Positions 23,818 through 36,500 of a DNA stretch of 64,000 bases are shown here, one piece after another. The notes beneath the pieces were generated by a model, which was not told the DNA's origin, did no database searches, and saw only the letters and a list, made by a program, of their open reading frames with translations. The position numbers and the translations under genes are program-made. Source of the stretch: Nephromyces sp. MM_2019 (Eukaryota > Apicomplexa > Aconoidasida > Nephromycida); contig JADHZB010000915.1 of NCBI GenBank assembly GCA_015657535.1, positions 26,288 to 90,287 on the forward strand, read 5' to 3'. Numbering within the stretch: position 1 is the stretch's first letter; the number at the start of each line of letters is the position of its first letter.

Positions 23818-26810
23818 TTAATAAACAAGTGGAAAGCGCGAGAAGACTTGCCGCATCACGCCACCCAGTACTAACTCAGGCATTGAGGCACCAGTGGCGC
23901 CTAAAAGGGAGCCAGCAACAGCGGATGTCTGCTAGCAAGCCTACGCTCGAAAACTTGAATGGAATCGCTTTCTCCCACCGCTTTAGCAAGGTGAATAAGT
24001 AGAATAACGTCTTCTATGGAATTAACTGGGAGCATTCGTAATCTATCTAACAATGTAGTTTATAATCAGATGCTTTTCTGAAGCTTTCACATTCGCTTGT
24101 TTTGCTCCTCCTTCAAGCCTGCAGTATTCATAATTAACAAAGCCAATACTCTTTTGTCAGTCATGCGCTTTTTTTATTTTATTACGGAGTTTGCACTCAG
24201 CCTTCCAGCTTGCACAGAAAAAACAAAACCTATAAGTTACATTTGCAAGAAAGCAGAATTGTGAAGTGCTTTAAGAGGCAACTTTATACGCTTAATCCTA
24301 GAAAACAGGCGAAAGAGTCAAACCGGTGTTTTATAGCATTTTTTTCCTTTATAATAGAGGAAACGGGTTTTTATGCTTTTCTAAGCAAGACTATGTACAG
24401 CACGGAAAATATTATAGGCTCCCGGCTAATATAGTTAGTGCCTTGTGTTTGGAAAGGGCACCAAGAATTTGAGATAATATATTCCGAAAATTAATCTCGA
24501 ATATTTTACGTATTTTAAAACTATGATGTAATGCTATCTGCAAAGATCACATCAAACTAATATATATACGCCTTCAAAGGTGAGTTAATAAGCTTATTGG
24601 CTACTAATTTATTATTTAAAAAGCAACTTTTCTGCAATGTACACTACCCGAAAGGGCTCTTCAATGAATACATCATCAGAATGAGTTGGCATTGAGGATG
24701 GGTATGTCGTAGCTGGGAAGGCAACAGAATAGTACACGAATATGGTGTATACGGTTTATGCAGCGAAGCATAAAATTGCTCAAACGGCCACTAAAAACAA
24801 CTTTGTTAAAGCCAGCTTTGCAAAGATTACACAAGCTTCAATAGCAATTTGCTTGGCTTACTCAGATCATTCCTAGGTGCTATCCTTAATCCTTAATTTC
24901 TTTATGAGGTAACAACTGTTCACCTATGAGATTTTTGAATTTTTCCAAGCGTTTAAGCGTTTAAAATTTGTTAAAATGGATATTTACCCTTAGCTGATAA
25001 TGATATTCGTTTCAGAGGAGTGATTTTGCAATTGGGCATACAAAAATCCCCTTGAAAATTCTCTCAATGGCATAAAGCTACTAGCTTATTGGCCAAAAAA
25101 ATCACCAGTATTTATCCTACCATGAAGCGTATCATCATAAGCATCAGAGAGATTCTTAATAACTTGAGCATGCTGCTTTGGTTTAAATTTTCAAAGATGT
25201 GTCACCGCAGAAGATTTTCATACCAACTTTTCCACCCGAAATACCACAAAAAATATTTGAATTACACGATAAGATAAAGTAGCTTCCTCTAGGAGTATTC
25301 AAGTGCATTAAGCGAATTAAAGGATAGGGCTAATTAGCTTCCCCTAGGAGTATTTAGTTGCATTAAACAAACTATACGATCAGATAAATTAACTTCCTCT
25401 AAACATATTCAATTGAAATGCTTCTTAAGCCAAATTAGTCAGTTTTTTTCGTTTAAGCCTTCAGCCCTCAAGCATGCTAAAGAAACATGCGCTGATGATT
25501 CTTCTAAGTATTACCTTCTTTATACGCTGAAACAATTCAATAAGTGTGCGGCTAAGTTTTTGGCACAAAAAATAAAAAAATTGCTGATGGGCACAATATA
25601 TGGATATTACATATCTCCACATGCCCCAATGTTGCATGTAATACTCACACATGGGCAAAGAGCCAGCAAAGCTTGCAGTAATCTCGTAGCAATCATGCTT
25701 CATTTTTTACTGGCTGCCATACAACTCATGTAAAAGTGAAAACTACTAGCAGAGAACATTACCAACTATATAACCGAGTATATATAAAAAAAACCAGGTA
25801 AAGCTACGCCGCACTTAAATTGATAAGAAATTTCAAAGTTCATAGAGAAATAAGAACCTAAGTTTTAGCGACTGATATATATACGTATTGGAGACTCGCT
25901 GCGTCATCGGTAAAAAACTTTGCCATGGGTGTCATTTCCGAAATTGACTTCAGTTCAAGAGCTTCAAAAACTTGCTCGTTGGTGATGAGTAGCTTAATTG
26001 AAGGTCTTGCATTGAGTTATACCTTCAATCTCTATATTAATAGGTCACCTAATACACACAAAAAAGACTTAGTGAAGACTTCAAAGTTTGCATATTATTC
26101 AGGATTTGTTGAAACTAGTCTTAGTAAAACGGGAAACTTTTTTGCAGAATAGCAGAAAAAATATATTATGGCTCGTCGAAACTACTGCAATCATATGACC
26201 CTAAAAAGATAGAAGTTAGAGGCCTCTTAATTCCATTGCTTACCTGACACTGCATCCAAGAACACAGTGTGCTAACAAAAAGCAAGTCAGGTATAGTCAC
26301 GTTTGCTGCGAAGGTAATATTTGCTTCTTGTTTCAAGTATTTTTAGGCGAGAAACTGTTTCTGTGGCCAGAAAAAAAGTGTTCATTAGTGAATACGGAAT
26401 TAGCGTGGTGTCGCTAGAGTCTTTCGCCTCTCATGAAGATGTAGTTTTCGATACAGGCTGCTCACGCTAGTCATTTATACTAAAAAATATGATTTTTTAT
26501 GATTCTTAACACATGGGCCAAAAAAAGACGGCTCCGGCCTTATGCCAGCTCTGTTGCACAAGCAGTCAATTAAAGCTAATTTGAGTCGAGTGTGACTAAA
26601 GTTATAATCTGGAAATTCATCTAAAACTACTACACCTCGATAAACCACCTACTACACACTTGCCCATCAGAAGCCATGCAGGACGAAATCGATCTGAAGC
26701 CTCTACCATAGCGGGGCAGTCGATGACTTTGAGCTGATGTGTGTGTGTGTTCTTTCAAGCTTCTCTTCACCTACAATGCCACTCTCGTCGCATAAACCTA
26801 GCGTCTCCAT
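23818..26810 (-). CDS. Probable multi-exon gene, function unknown
   Basis: Not recognised. It probably starts with METLGLCDESGIV (26810-26771). A 37-nt intron and an exon at 26733-26660 may follow, but three frames are open there. Internal exon-like blocks are about 26360-26305 (TVSRLKILETRSKYYLRSK), about 26018-25880 (containing LLITNEQVFEALELKSISEM and FFTDDAASLQY), 25703-25510, about 25240-25095 (containing HAQVIKNLSDAYDDTLHG) and about 24806-24615 (WPFEQFYASLHKPYTPYS). The 3' end is better supported: exon 24042-23945 (with VNSIEDVILLIHLAKAVGES), a 44-nt intron and exon 23900-23818 (with PELVLGGVMRQVF and stop) join in phase. No signal peptide or known catalytic motif was seen. It converges with the 20214 gene (330 bp apart) and diverges from eIF2B epsilon. 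The existence of a gene here is likelier than any one exon edge. Confidence 0.45.
25270..25425. repeat. 55-bp degenerate tandem repeat, three copies
   Basis: A block like AGCTTCCTCTAGGAGTATTC recurs at 25281, about 25336 and 25391, an even 55-bp spacing. The copies have diverged. It lies between exon-like blocks of the minus-strand gene at 23818-26810, so it is probably intronic. Confidence 0.65.
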
Positions 26811-27511
26811 GCTTTACGGTACTGAAGCTAAATTAAGGACACATTATCCCTTTTTTGTGGTAATAATATAATAGTTATGAAGAGCTCTCTCTCTACTAAT
26901 TTTTCCGGTATTCCCTTTGATATAGGTACTTCCATGAACTCCTTTTGATTCGCTTTCTACTGCTTGTAATCTTCTCTTGATGTGGAAAATCTTCAACTGA
27001 TTTTGCTTAATCTCCACAATATGTGTGTGAGTATGTCTACTTCTCTTTTTTCTCGAAATTATTGTCTTGTATTATATGTTACTCTCCACACTTCATCAGT
27101 TCGTTTCTTAGGATGTGTATGATTTACTGTACGATTTCTTGTAAAACGAATCCCTTCATTACATCCATCTACTTTTGCTTGCAGACATCTCCATACATGC
27201 TTTCCTCCTCTTAATATTTTGCTTTTTTCTAGTTTATTTTTGGGTTTCTTCCTTATCTGTCTTTTTCTTTACTTCAAAGTGTATATGTGGCAAATGTGCT
27301 ATGTTTTCAGTTGGAATCCATACAAGCACATAACACCGACATCACACTACTGAGAGCTGTAATGTCGATATGAGTTTGTTTTTTGAAGCATCGTTTGCCT
27401 GAATAAAAGTAAAGTATCGATAAAAAGGTCAGGCTATGCTCCAGACCTTGCATTCGGTGTAAATCTTTACCGTGATGAGCCGTTTGTTAAAACTGTTTAA
27501 AAGTGATATTG
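26811..27511. promoter_or_regulatory. Putative bidirectional promoter region
   Basis: About 700 bp separate the predicted start of the minus-strand gene (26810) from the eIF2B epsilon start (27512). The sequence is T-rich on the plus strand, with no exon and no recognisable core promoter element. Its regulatory role is inferred only from the head-to-head layout. Confidence 0.3.
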
Positions 27512-30500
27512 ATGGCGAATCTATCCCGCTATGATATTTCGTGTGCCATACTGATTGTGGCTGAAGACTTTGAGGAATTTGAAGCCTTTTCTAAAAACTT
27601 GACGTGTTCTCTCCTGGATATCAATGGAGTCAGGATATTGGATTCTTCCTTGTCATGGCTTTCAGCTGCCCAGATACAGCACTGCTTCATTGCAACAAAG
27701 AGTGCACACTTTGAAAAGCTTGAGACCTACATTTTCTCCCTTCACGGGTAGCTGCTATTGCGTCTCTTTATTTTTTCTGGGTTTTAATGTAATTTGCCAC
27801 AAAGTTGTGTGTTTGTCGTTTAATATACGTAAGAAATCTCCTTTAAGCTCACTTAGAAAAACAATAAACCTCCCTTATGCCCACAAACTCCGTCATCTAA
27901 TATCTTCAATTTTTTCCTGCTCTCTGCTCTTCTTTTCAATAAGATTTTTTGTTTTTTTATGAAAATCTTCAAACTGAAGTTTTATAAAGGACATAGCATT
28001 ATGCATGCAGTAAAGAAGACGAAATTGAAATAGAAGTAACAAAATAGGAGGAATTTTTAGTGAAGAATGTAGCAATTTTAAAAACCCAAGATAGGAATTG
28101 CTACGACTTTTCAAAGTATCGGAAGCCATGCTTTTCATGTTATTTTTGAGTATTAAACAAAGCATGTGATGAGTTATTAAAGCATATGTTTTTTTCATTG
28201 CTGTATATAGATCTTTAGATGATAGAGGCCTGTTTTTCGATTATATGGAATGTGCCTTCAATTTAATTTTTTTGGGAAGGAGTACGAATCACTTTGCTGC
28301 CCTTTGGAGACCCCAAAAAACTTCAGAAAATGCCATGTAGCTCCGGTTTTTTATCTCATATTTTATTATTGCTTGATTTTCTAAAGAATGCGTGTGTGTT
28401 TTATTGCCCTGAAAAGTAGGAGTAACTTCTTCTGAAGAAAATATTTGTTTTTCGCTGGATTTACGCCTTTTTTAGACGATGTAGAGGATTTCTTGGCTTA
28501 TCATCTTCATTGTAGGAAGAATTTATATATGTTTTACTATATTGGCTACTGTATACATCCCCAGAGATCCATGAATACTTTATGCTTGAATCTGCTAATT
28601 TTCAAGCAGGAATCATTGTATGAATTGCTCAGCTACTGCTTGATTTAAACCAGCCACTTTCACCTGATTATATTTCCTAAACTTTCTACCTTGAAGAGAT
28701 AAAAATTTCGTGTTTTTTGCTGGTAAATCAACCTATTCATGAAGATCCCACTGAGGGGGCCTATTTTTTGCGCAGAATATGATTTATTTACTTTTTTTCA
28801 AATTCAATGCAATTTGTTTTTGTATAACTGGGGTAGGCAGTTTCATACGAGCATAGATTTGATTTTGTTGGTTTCAGCAGGAATTACAGCTTTTTCCCCA
28901 TTTTTTTAGCATAAAATTTTGCTGGAATTATGATTTTCTGCCTCAAGCCGCGAAATTCGTGTGTGTGGATGAAATTTGGTTTTTTTCGCCATCGAAATCT
29001 CGTGAATTTATATGCTCTGATATTCTATTTTTGGGAAGAAAGAAGTAGAAGTATCAAAAACTAAGAGTAACACACAGCTAGAGCATGAAATTTCCCCCAA
29101 ATTCGTATTTTATATCTTCCTGCTGCTTCTGCCTCAACTTACTTTGTGATTCTCTATCGCTGCTTATTTGGCCTTCCTGCTTAGTATGTGTGTTTACTCT
29201 TTTTGCTCATTATAGTAGCCTTGCTGCTTCATATCTGCGTCTACTCTTTTGGCCCATTTTTATGCTAAAATTTACCCATTATGCTCTATATTTCTGTAGA
29301 TTATGAGTTTTCTTTGTTGCAGAGAGAGTCGCATGATAGAGCATGAAAATATAATTATACAGTATTTTTATTTGGTGATATTAAGCTTCAAAAGTTTTTA
29401 GTGGAAAACAGAGATTTTTTGCTTTTTAAATTGGTGTGTGTGGATTTTTCTTCTTAGACCTCTCATGTAGCGAAATATTTTGTAGCAATTCCTACTGATA
29501 GATCTTGACAAGCTGCTAAAAATGGGTGTACAAGCTCATCTGGTAATCACAAATATGACACCTAATAGTGTTGGTATGTATGTACACGCTATCTTACCCC
29601 CAGTGAGTGTCTTTATCGTGTAAGATATGCACCCGCTCAACCTCTGTACGTACACCCATCCTCTAAGTGAATTCGCCTATGAAGTCTAGGGATTTTTTAT
29701 GGTTTTTTTTCTGCATAGAGGCTGAATAGATTTGAATTCGGCAAAGAAGTGTTTGGGGGGATATGAAACTCATCAGAGTGTATGTGGCATATTCAACAGA
29801 TGTTGTATAGTGCCTCCTTTAGTAGCAAAATAGGCAATCTCCATTTTTGAAAATTTAGTACTGAATGAATTCATAGTGGCTAATGGGTGGAATAGGCTGA
29901 AAATATCAGTGCGTAGCTTTCTTAAATCAGCACGAAAGGTATATAGGAAGTATAGCGGAACAAGTCGTTGAATTCGTATAGCGAAGCTGAGCAGATGCGC
30001 TTTGAGTGAGTATGTTGAAGATGAAGCAGACATATACAAGGAAGGTGACGAGAAAAAGCAGCTACTGTGCTTCAAACGCTAGTGTTTCTCCGAGCTTTTG
30101 ATGTTAGCTTCTTATATATAAGGTGTTACTCAAGCTGAGAAACTTTTTTGTATTTCCTTCAGGCCCTTAGTGTGTGTGGATTCGTTTAATTTAGCTTTTT
30201 GTATATTTGATTGTAGGAAAAAGCACAAAAATCTTCGCATTGAAGTTGTACGGCTTGAAGATTCGGTTTTTACGATAGCAGATGCGTTGAGGGAGCTCGA
30301 AAGCAAATACTATTTTGATGAAGATTTTATCTTGGTGAGCCGTCTGTAGTATTTGCTATTTATGTATTCTTTAGAAGAAAGTTTTGAACTATATATATAT
30401 GCTGTTCTTTGTGTGTTGCTTCGATAGTGGAAACTGGTAAATGGGAGTCTTAATGAGGTGCTATTCATATATATACTAATATATATGAATAGCACCTGGG

Positions 30501-33500
30501 TATGAGGCAGTACGATAATCCTATTCCAAGCACTTTGTGGAGTTTTTTCGCTTTATTTTTTAGGTGTTTGGGTTTAGGGTTATCGATTAGGGTTTAGGGT
30601 TATCGATTAGGGTTTAGGGTTATCGATTAGGGTTTAGGGTTATCGATTAGGGTTTAGGGTTATCGATTAGGGTTTAGGGTTTCGATATTTCTTACAGCAA
30701 GCTAGCCTCTTGCCGGCACCAGAAACCTCCATAGCACAAACAAATAACTCCATCGCCTGCAATTTTCCCAGTAGATATTTCTATAAATTATATTTATAGT
30801 TTGAATTCAGTACCATTTATAGTGCGTTTCACTGGCTTTTAAGCTTAAAAATTTCACTGGAAATTATAGCTCAGAATCTCGTTGATTCGATCAATTTACG
30901 CCAAGTTTTGTCAACTGTTTAGAGCAGAATATCAACTTCTAAGCTTATTTTTCTTGCTATTTGAAGGATTACTTTTAATTTTACTATTAGAAATATTCTC
31001 ATACTTTCTAGATGAGGGCGAATACACTGATAAACGTTGATATTGAACCGATGCTACGAGTGCATTTGGATCGAAAAAAGAAGCATCCTCAGCAACTAAT
31101 GACTAAAGCTTTTGTCTCGTGTCCTTGGGGGTCAGGGTAAGCATCTTCAATGAAGTTTTTTTTACTTTTTTAAGCGAACTAGTTGCAGTGTGAGAAGTCT
31201 CGGGGCGAGTGATTTTCTCTATTTCTGGAGTTTTTGTTTTTTGCTGGTGTGTATACAGATGAAAAACGTGATTTTGAAGGCAAACGATAGTGTAATAGAG
31301 CTAGATAGGCTTCTTTGTCGCGTAGATAATAGAAATATACAATTTTTCTCTCATTAAGATGATTTTACTTTGGGAGTGCTAGTGCAGTCTTGTACTGCTG
31401 CTTTTTCACTGAAGAAATTTTTTTCGAGTTTTCTTCATCATTTGGCTGCTTTCTGGGTGTCGATGGCCCGATCTTGTTGAGTATTTGATAATGCTGTTGA
31501 TATATTATTCTAAGCATGCCTGCTAAGCTTAAAGAAGCTTTTGTTTCTTAAGCCAAAATCATATTCATTGAGAATTTTTTCTTTGTGTGTGCTAGCCACC
31601 TAATGGGAACTCTTGTAGAAATGGCAGATATGTGTGTTAGTCCCGTTATAGGAGCTCGTATGTTAGTCACCTAATTGGAGCCCATGTGTTAGCCGACTAA
31701 TAGATATGATCTTATCCCTTTGTGATTCTGGCTATCCCTTCTTTCTCCCACCTTTTAGCTTCTTCCTGTCTTATTTTCGCCTGTTTCTCTACACACAGTA
31801 AGTAGAACTCTTCAAACGTTTCCAATTAAAGTGGCCAGCTGACTGGATGTACGGCAAGAAATAAGTGTTGTGTGTGTAGCAAAGCGGAACTATGATGGTT
31901 TTCTGATCAACTAATTTGCAATGTCTTGAAGAAGAGGAATATGAAAAAATTATTGCTGAAAATGAGCGATTAAATTCCTCTGCATGCAGCATCAGATTTT
32001 CTTCCTTCCCACCCGTTTTGAATTCGAATTGTCGATTGTACGTACACCCTCTTTTAAGCAGCTTTATTCAAATGTCAGTTTCTTCATCGTTTTCCTAGTT
32101 AAAGAAGCAATTTAATAGATTAAAGGGTATTTTTAGATGTTTTTCCTTCTACGCCGTGTTTAAAAACATAAAATACTCAAACTTGCAGTATAAATCAGTT
32201 TCTTCGATCTTCACCATGCAAAATCACTTCTTTTCTGAGTTTTTTAAACTTCAAATTTTGAGGAATGCACCTCCTTCCTCTTGTTTATTCGATTTCCCTT
32301 TCATTTACTTTCGCTACTGCTGCGTATAATGAGATTCTTTCCATTAGGAAGAAATTACCTTTCTTTTAAAGCTTCTTGTGTGCGATCTTTTTGAGGATTG
32401 CAGGGCTATCTGTACAAAATCTGTTTCTCTCACATAATCTCTGTCGACATCACTTGCTTCTCCCTCAAATTCCTACTCTTCTCTTGCCTTCGCTGCAGTT
32501 TCAAGTCCTCCTTTGATAACTTTGCCGTTGCGTATGACTGTGATACCCATGAGATTCTCTCGTTTCAAGAGATGGTGAATTGCTCGGAGTTTGGTGTGTC
32601 GATGGAAGAACTCAATAGAAACGGGGGCGGTGAAAAGCCTATATCTGCACACTATGACTTGATAGACCCTTTCTTTGAGATAGTTTCCCCTGCAATCTTC
32701 AAGATACTGAATGATTCCTTCGATTGGAAGTATCTTAGATCTGATCTTCTCAATAGCGTTTTGACGAAGGAAATCAAAGAAGAATCGGTTTTTCTGCACT
32801 GCTTTACTCCACAAAGAGGAGAGATTCCAATGATATCAATTTCAACTCCAGAAATATATAGGAGTGTGTGGCGAAGCCAAATGAAAAACCTTTGGTAGGC
32901 TGTGCTGGGTTGCTCCTGCTTCTAGAACCGCAGGAAAATTGATGTTTTTTGTAGGAATTGGATAGAAATTTATCAAAGTATTAATCTATAGTCTGCTGTG
33001 ATTGTGTATTATTTTTGGTGAAAAATAGACGTAAGCATTATATTAAGGAATGATGAAGGAGAATTCAGTATAGGTTATTTTTTGTTAGGTTATTGGTGTG
33101 TGTATGTTGAGAATTGATGATAGTTTTTTTCAGAGTATTTTTTGGATAGTATGAAAGTTTAAGCATGTGTGTATTGATAAATCATTAGAAGAAGGGTTAT
33201 CGCTACTTGTGTGTGTGTGTGTGTGTTTAGTTGCAGTCTAAATTGCTTTAGTTAATTTTTATCTCAAAAATCTTGACTTGAATCCTTGCAAGATGAGCTT
33301 AATTCTTGCTGTGTTTGAAGTGCTAGAAAGTGTGTGCTGAATTATCGCTCTTTTGAAGCTCGTGTGTGTCACAGTGCCGCTCTTTACACGATCCAGATCT
33401 TTGGCTGCATAGACAGAGCTGCTGGCCTGGAAATTTGTGCATTATATTGGAGCATTTGAGCTTTGAGAAAAAAGCGATATATTCAATGGAATGTCGAAAC

Positions 33501-36500
33501 AAGCTTTGTGGGATTTTCTGTTTCCCAACTTTTCTGTCTATGCATTTATACAATAAGAAAGCGTTGAAATTGACGGTTGAAACCCAATCTGCTATGCAAA
33601 TTATTTTACTTTATATCTGGACATACAGGCACAAAGTCAAACAAGCGCACACACACACATGCATTTATCCCCATTGAACAAGGGCGTTGAGAGTCATTGA
33701 AGAAGCGCTTTATAACAACTTTTTTTTAACATTTCAGTATCTTATTTACTGCACTACTTTCTTCGACATAAAGCTTCTTCTTCCCGCTTGCTCTCATTCT
33801 TCTTCTCCTTATCCCACTCCTCTCATTCCTCTCTATATTCTTCCTCAATTTAGCTCTTTCCTGCAATTTTACTTCTTTTTCACAGCTCCGGGCTTACTCC
33901 TGTTAGTCTCCCTGAAAATGCGATTGTTGATATCTCAGCGAATCTGATCGATCCGTTCAGCGTAGGCAGAAAAAGTCAAATACTTCGAAGTGCTACATTG
34001 AGCAGCTCAAAGATTGGGAAGAATTGCACTATAGGGCCAGATGTGCGTGTTATTGACTCTATACTACTAGACTCTGTCTCGATTAGCGAAGGAGCTAGTG
34101 TGTTGTGTTCCATGATTTGCTCTAATGTTATTATAGGCTCAAATTCTGTTATTCCCAGAGGGTGTTTGGTGGCTGAGGGTGTGTTTATAGCCTCCGAAAC
34201 GACGTGGTTGCTGCCTGAGAGTTATATCTTCGTTGATGGTTAGCTTATGCTCGATTTTGCTAGCATTTTCGATGTTTTTCCTAGTAGTTTTTTGTTGATT
34301 TGGCTGGAGAAAGCGAGATTTGGTCTTGAGAGTATTGGCTGTTTTTAGTGGTTTTTTACTTGTGTGTTGGGGGTTTTTAGCTCTCCCTCAGTGTTTCCTC
34401 CTCGCCGTGTTGCTTTTGAAGCTACTTCTTTACTTTTTAAGTTTCTTGCAAGTTTAACGCTTTATAAAGCAAAGCTTGAAACTCTTATCGCTTAACCTAT
34501 TTCTTATGCTAGCGTTGCATTGGTTCTAAGCAAGTTTTTTTCATCTCTTTTGCATTCTACTGTAGCAGCAATGGGAGTGGAAGACTGCCTCATCTTTTTA
34601 GCTAAATTATGCAGTGTTTTTGGCGTGTGCTGGTGATTTCTTCCCGTTTTTTCGCCTCTATCTTCTTGCTCTTTGTTTTAAAGAGTTTTTTATATCGCTC
34701 CTTTGTATACTTTCTTGCTTTTCTGCTGCTATTTGAGGAGAATCATCACCTTACCTGCTATTACTTTTTACAATCCTTACAAACACCCACGATTTATGGC
34801 TTTATTTCCAACTCCAGATTGAGTGATTAGGTTATAAACTGCACTTGAAGCTGTAATTTGAGCAAATATGGGCATATTCTCTTGTGATAAAACTAGTCGT
34901 TCTTCATCAAAGCGAAAACGCCTAGTTTCATCTTTGTTTAATGAATCTACTACGTTTCACCAAAAAAATAGATTATTTTCTTTGAAGACTATAGAAGTTA
35001 ATATATAGGAATTTCCTTTCCCTTTCTTGCTTCTTCACAGCTGATGGTGCGATTCGACAAACTCCAACTCATCAATTGCAGGCTTCCTACTTCTTTGGCC
35101 ATATAATGCCAAACTTCTCGCTTTTCAACTCCGTAGAAGATGCACTGCAAATAAGCCTTCCAAAGAGCATTTCAGACCTTATTGCGAATTTGTTGAAGAC
35201 AAGGAGCTTTTTGACTGATTCTCGGAAATCAAACGCTTTTGGCGCCTCTCTGATACCATTCGGTGCTCAAATTGAAGATGATACTTCCCTGCACTTGCAT
35301 ACACGCACAGATGATAGGTCTATTGTAGAGGATGAAGAATCTTCGGTAGATGATTGTGCAGAAGTTGAAAACAGTGATGAAATGGACTCTTCCGGGCAGG
35401 AAAACTTTTCTTCTGAAGTTTTGGCTTTAGTCTTGGAGGGCTTGGAGACCCCAGCATTTATGCAGCACAAGGTGTTGGAGATCAAGGTAAAGTGTGTGTT
35501 GAGAGCTTGCAGTTTGAGGGTGTCAACAGCTGCTTTTTTTGGGTCTAGTAAAGCTGTGTGTGCAGCTGTTTGCCTTTTTCTATGAAGAGCCCATTGCTTG
35601 TTGCAGTTTAAAATTGCTGCTTGAAAACATCAGTAATTTTGTTGATGAGGGTGTGGCGGAGGTTGGTTGTAGATGATCTGGTTTCATTTAAGCCCTGTGT
35701 GTGTTGGTGTGTGTGTGTATGAAGCTGTTAGCAGCAATTTTACGCTTCAGGATGAGAAGTTGCCTGCTGAAGCAGCCCTAAAAGTATTTTGTGTATTTGG
35801 CAGTAATAAGCTGTTTCTGAGTATATCTACCTTAAGTCCAGCATGAATACTGTGTGGAATTAGTGTGTGATAAGTTTATCTGAAATGTCTGCCTGTAGAT
35901 CCATTTCTTGATCCTGATGAAAGGGGGGGCTGCAAAAGAAGTTAACAAATGAAGATGATAATGTTGATGCTTCGTGCGGTTTTAGAGATTTGCGTTCTCA
36001 TGCTCTAATGTTTGACGCTGATCTTCCCTTGAGTGATTGCTATATTCTTTCATATCAAAATTACATTTAGTCATTCCTGCAGATTCCTGCTTTTTTCTTC
36101 AAAGTTTACTGGCATTTTTCGAGTTTATATTATTTGATAGGGAGAACATGACAGAAGCATCTAATTTAAACTTGTTTTTACTATTTCGATAATTTGCTTA
36201 CTCTCTTTAAAAAACTCAGTAGAATTTTCAGTTTATTCGTGTTCAAGCATTGTTGGCTATTCTCTTGCTCGCTTTCTCTTTAAAAGAAACCGTATGAATG
36301 CTTATACGCTTTTCTTGCATTTGATAACTCCTTTTGAAAGCGATATATTTCGGTCTACATCACCCAAAGATAAAGGAGTTTTAAACTGCCGAAAACGCAC
36401 CAGCTTTCTCTAAAAAGTTGACTTTTTGCTTCCTAAACGCATCTTTAATTGAGTATGTTTATGTGATTTAAGTCTCTCCAGCTTCTTGTTATTCACATTA

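Noticed and set aside
31911..31990. Acidic open stretch (EEEEYEKIIAENERL) between eIF2B epsilon exons 3 and 4
   Set aside because: Exons 3 and 4 join in phase without it and it lacks an aligned counterpart in the family.
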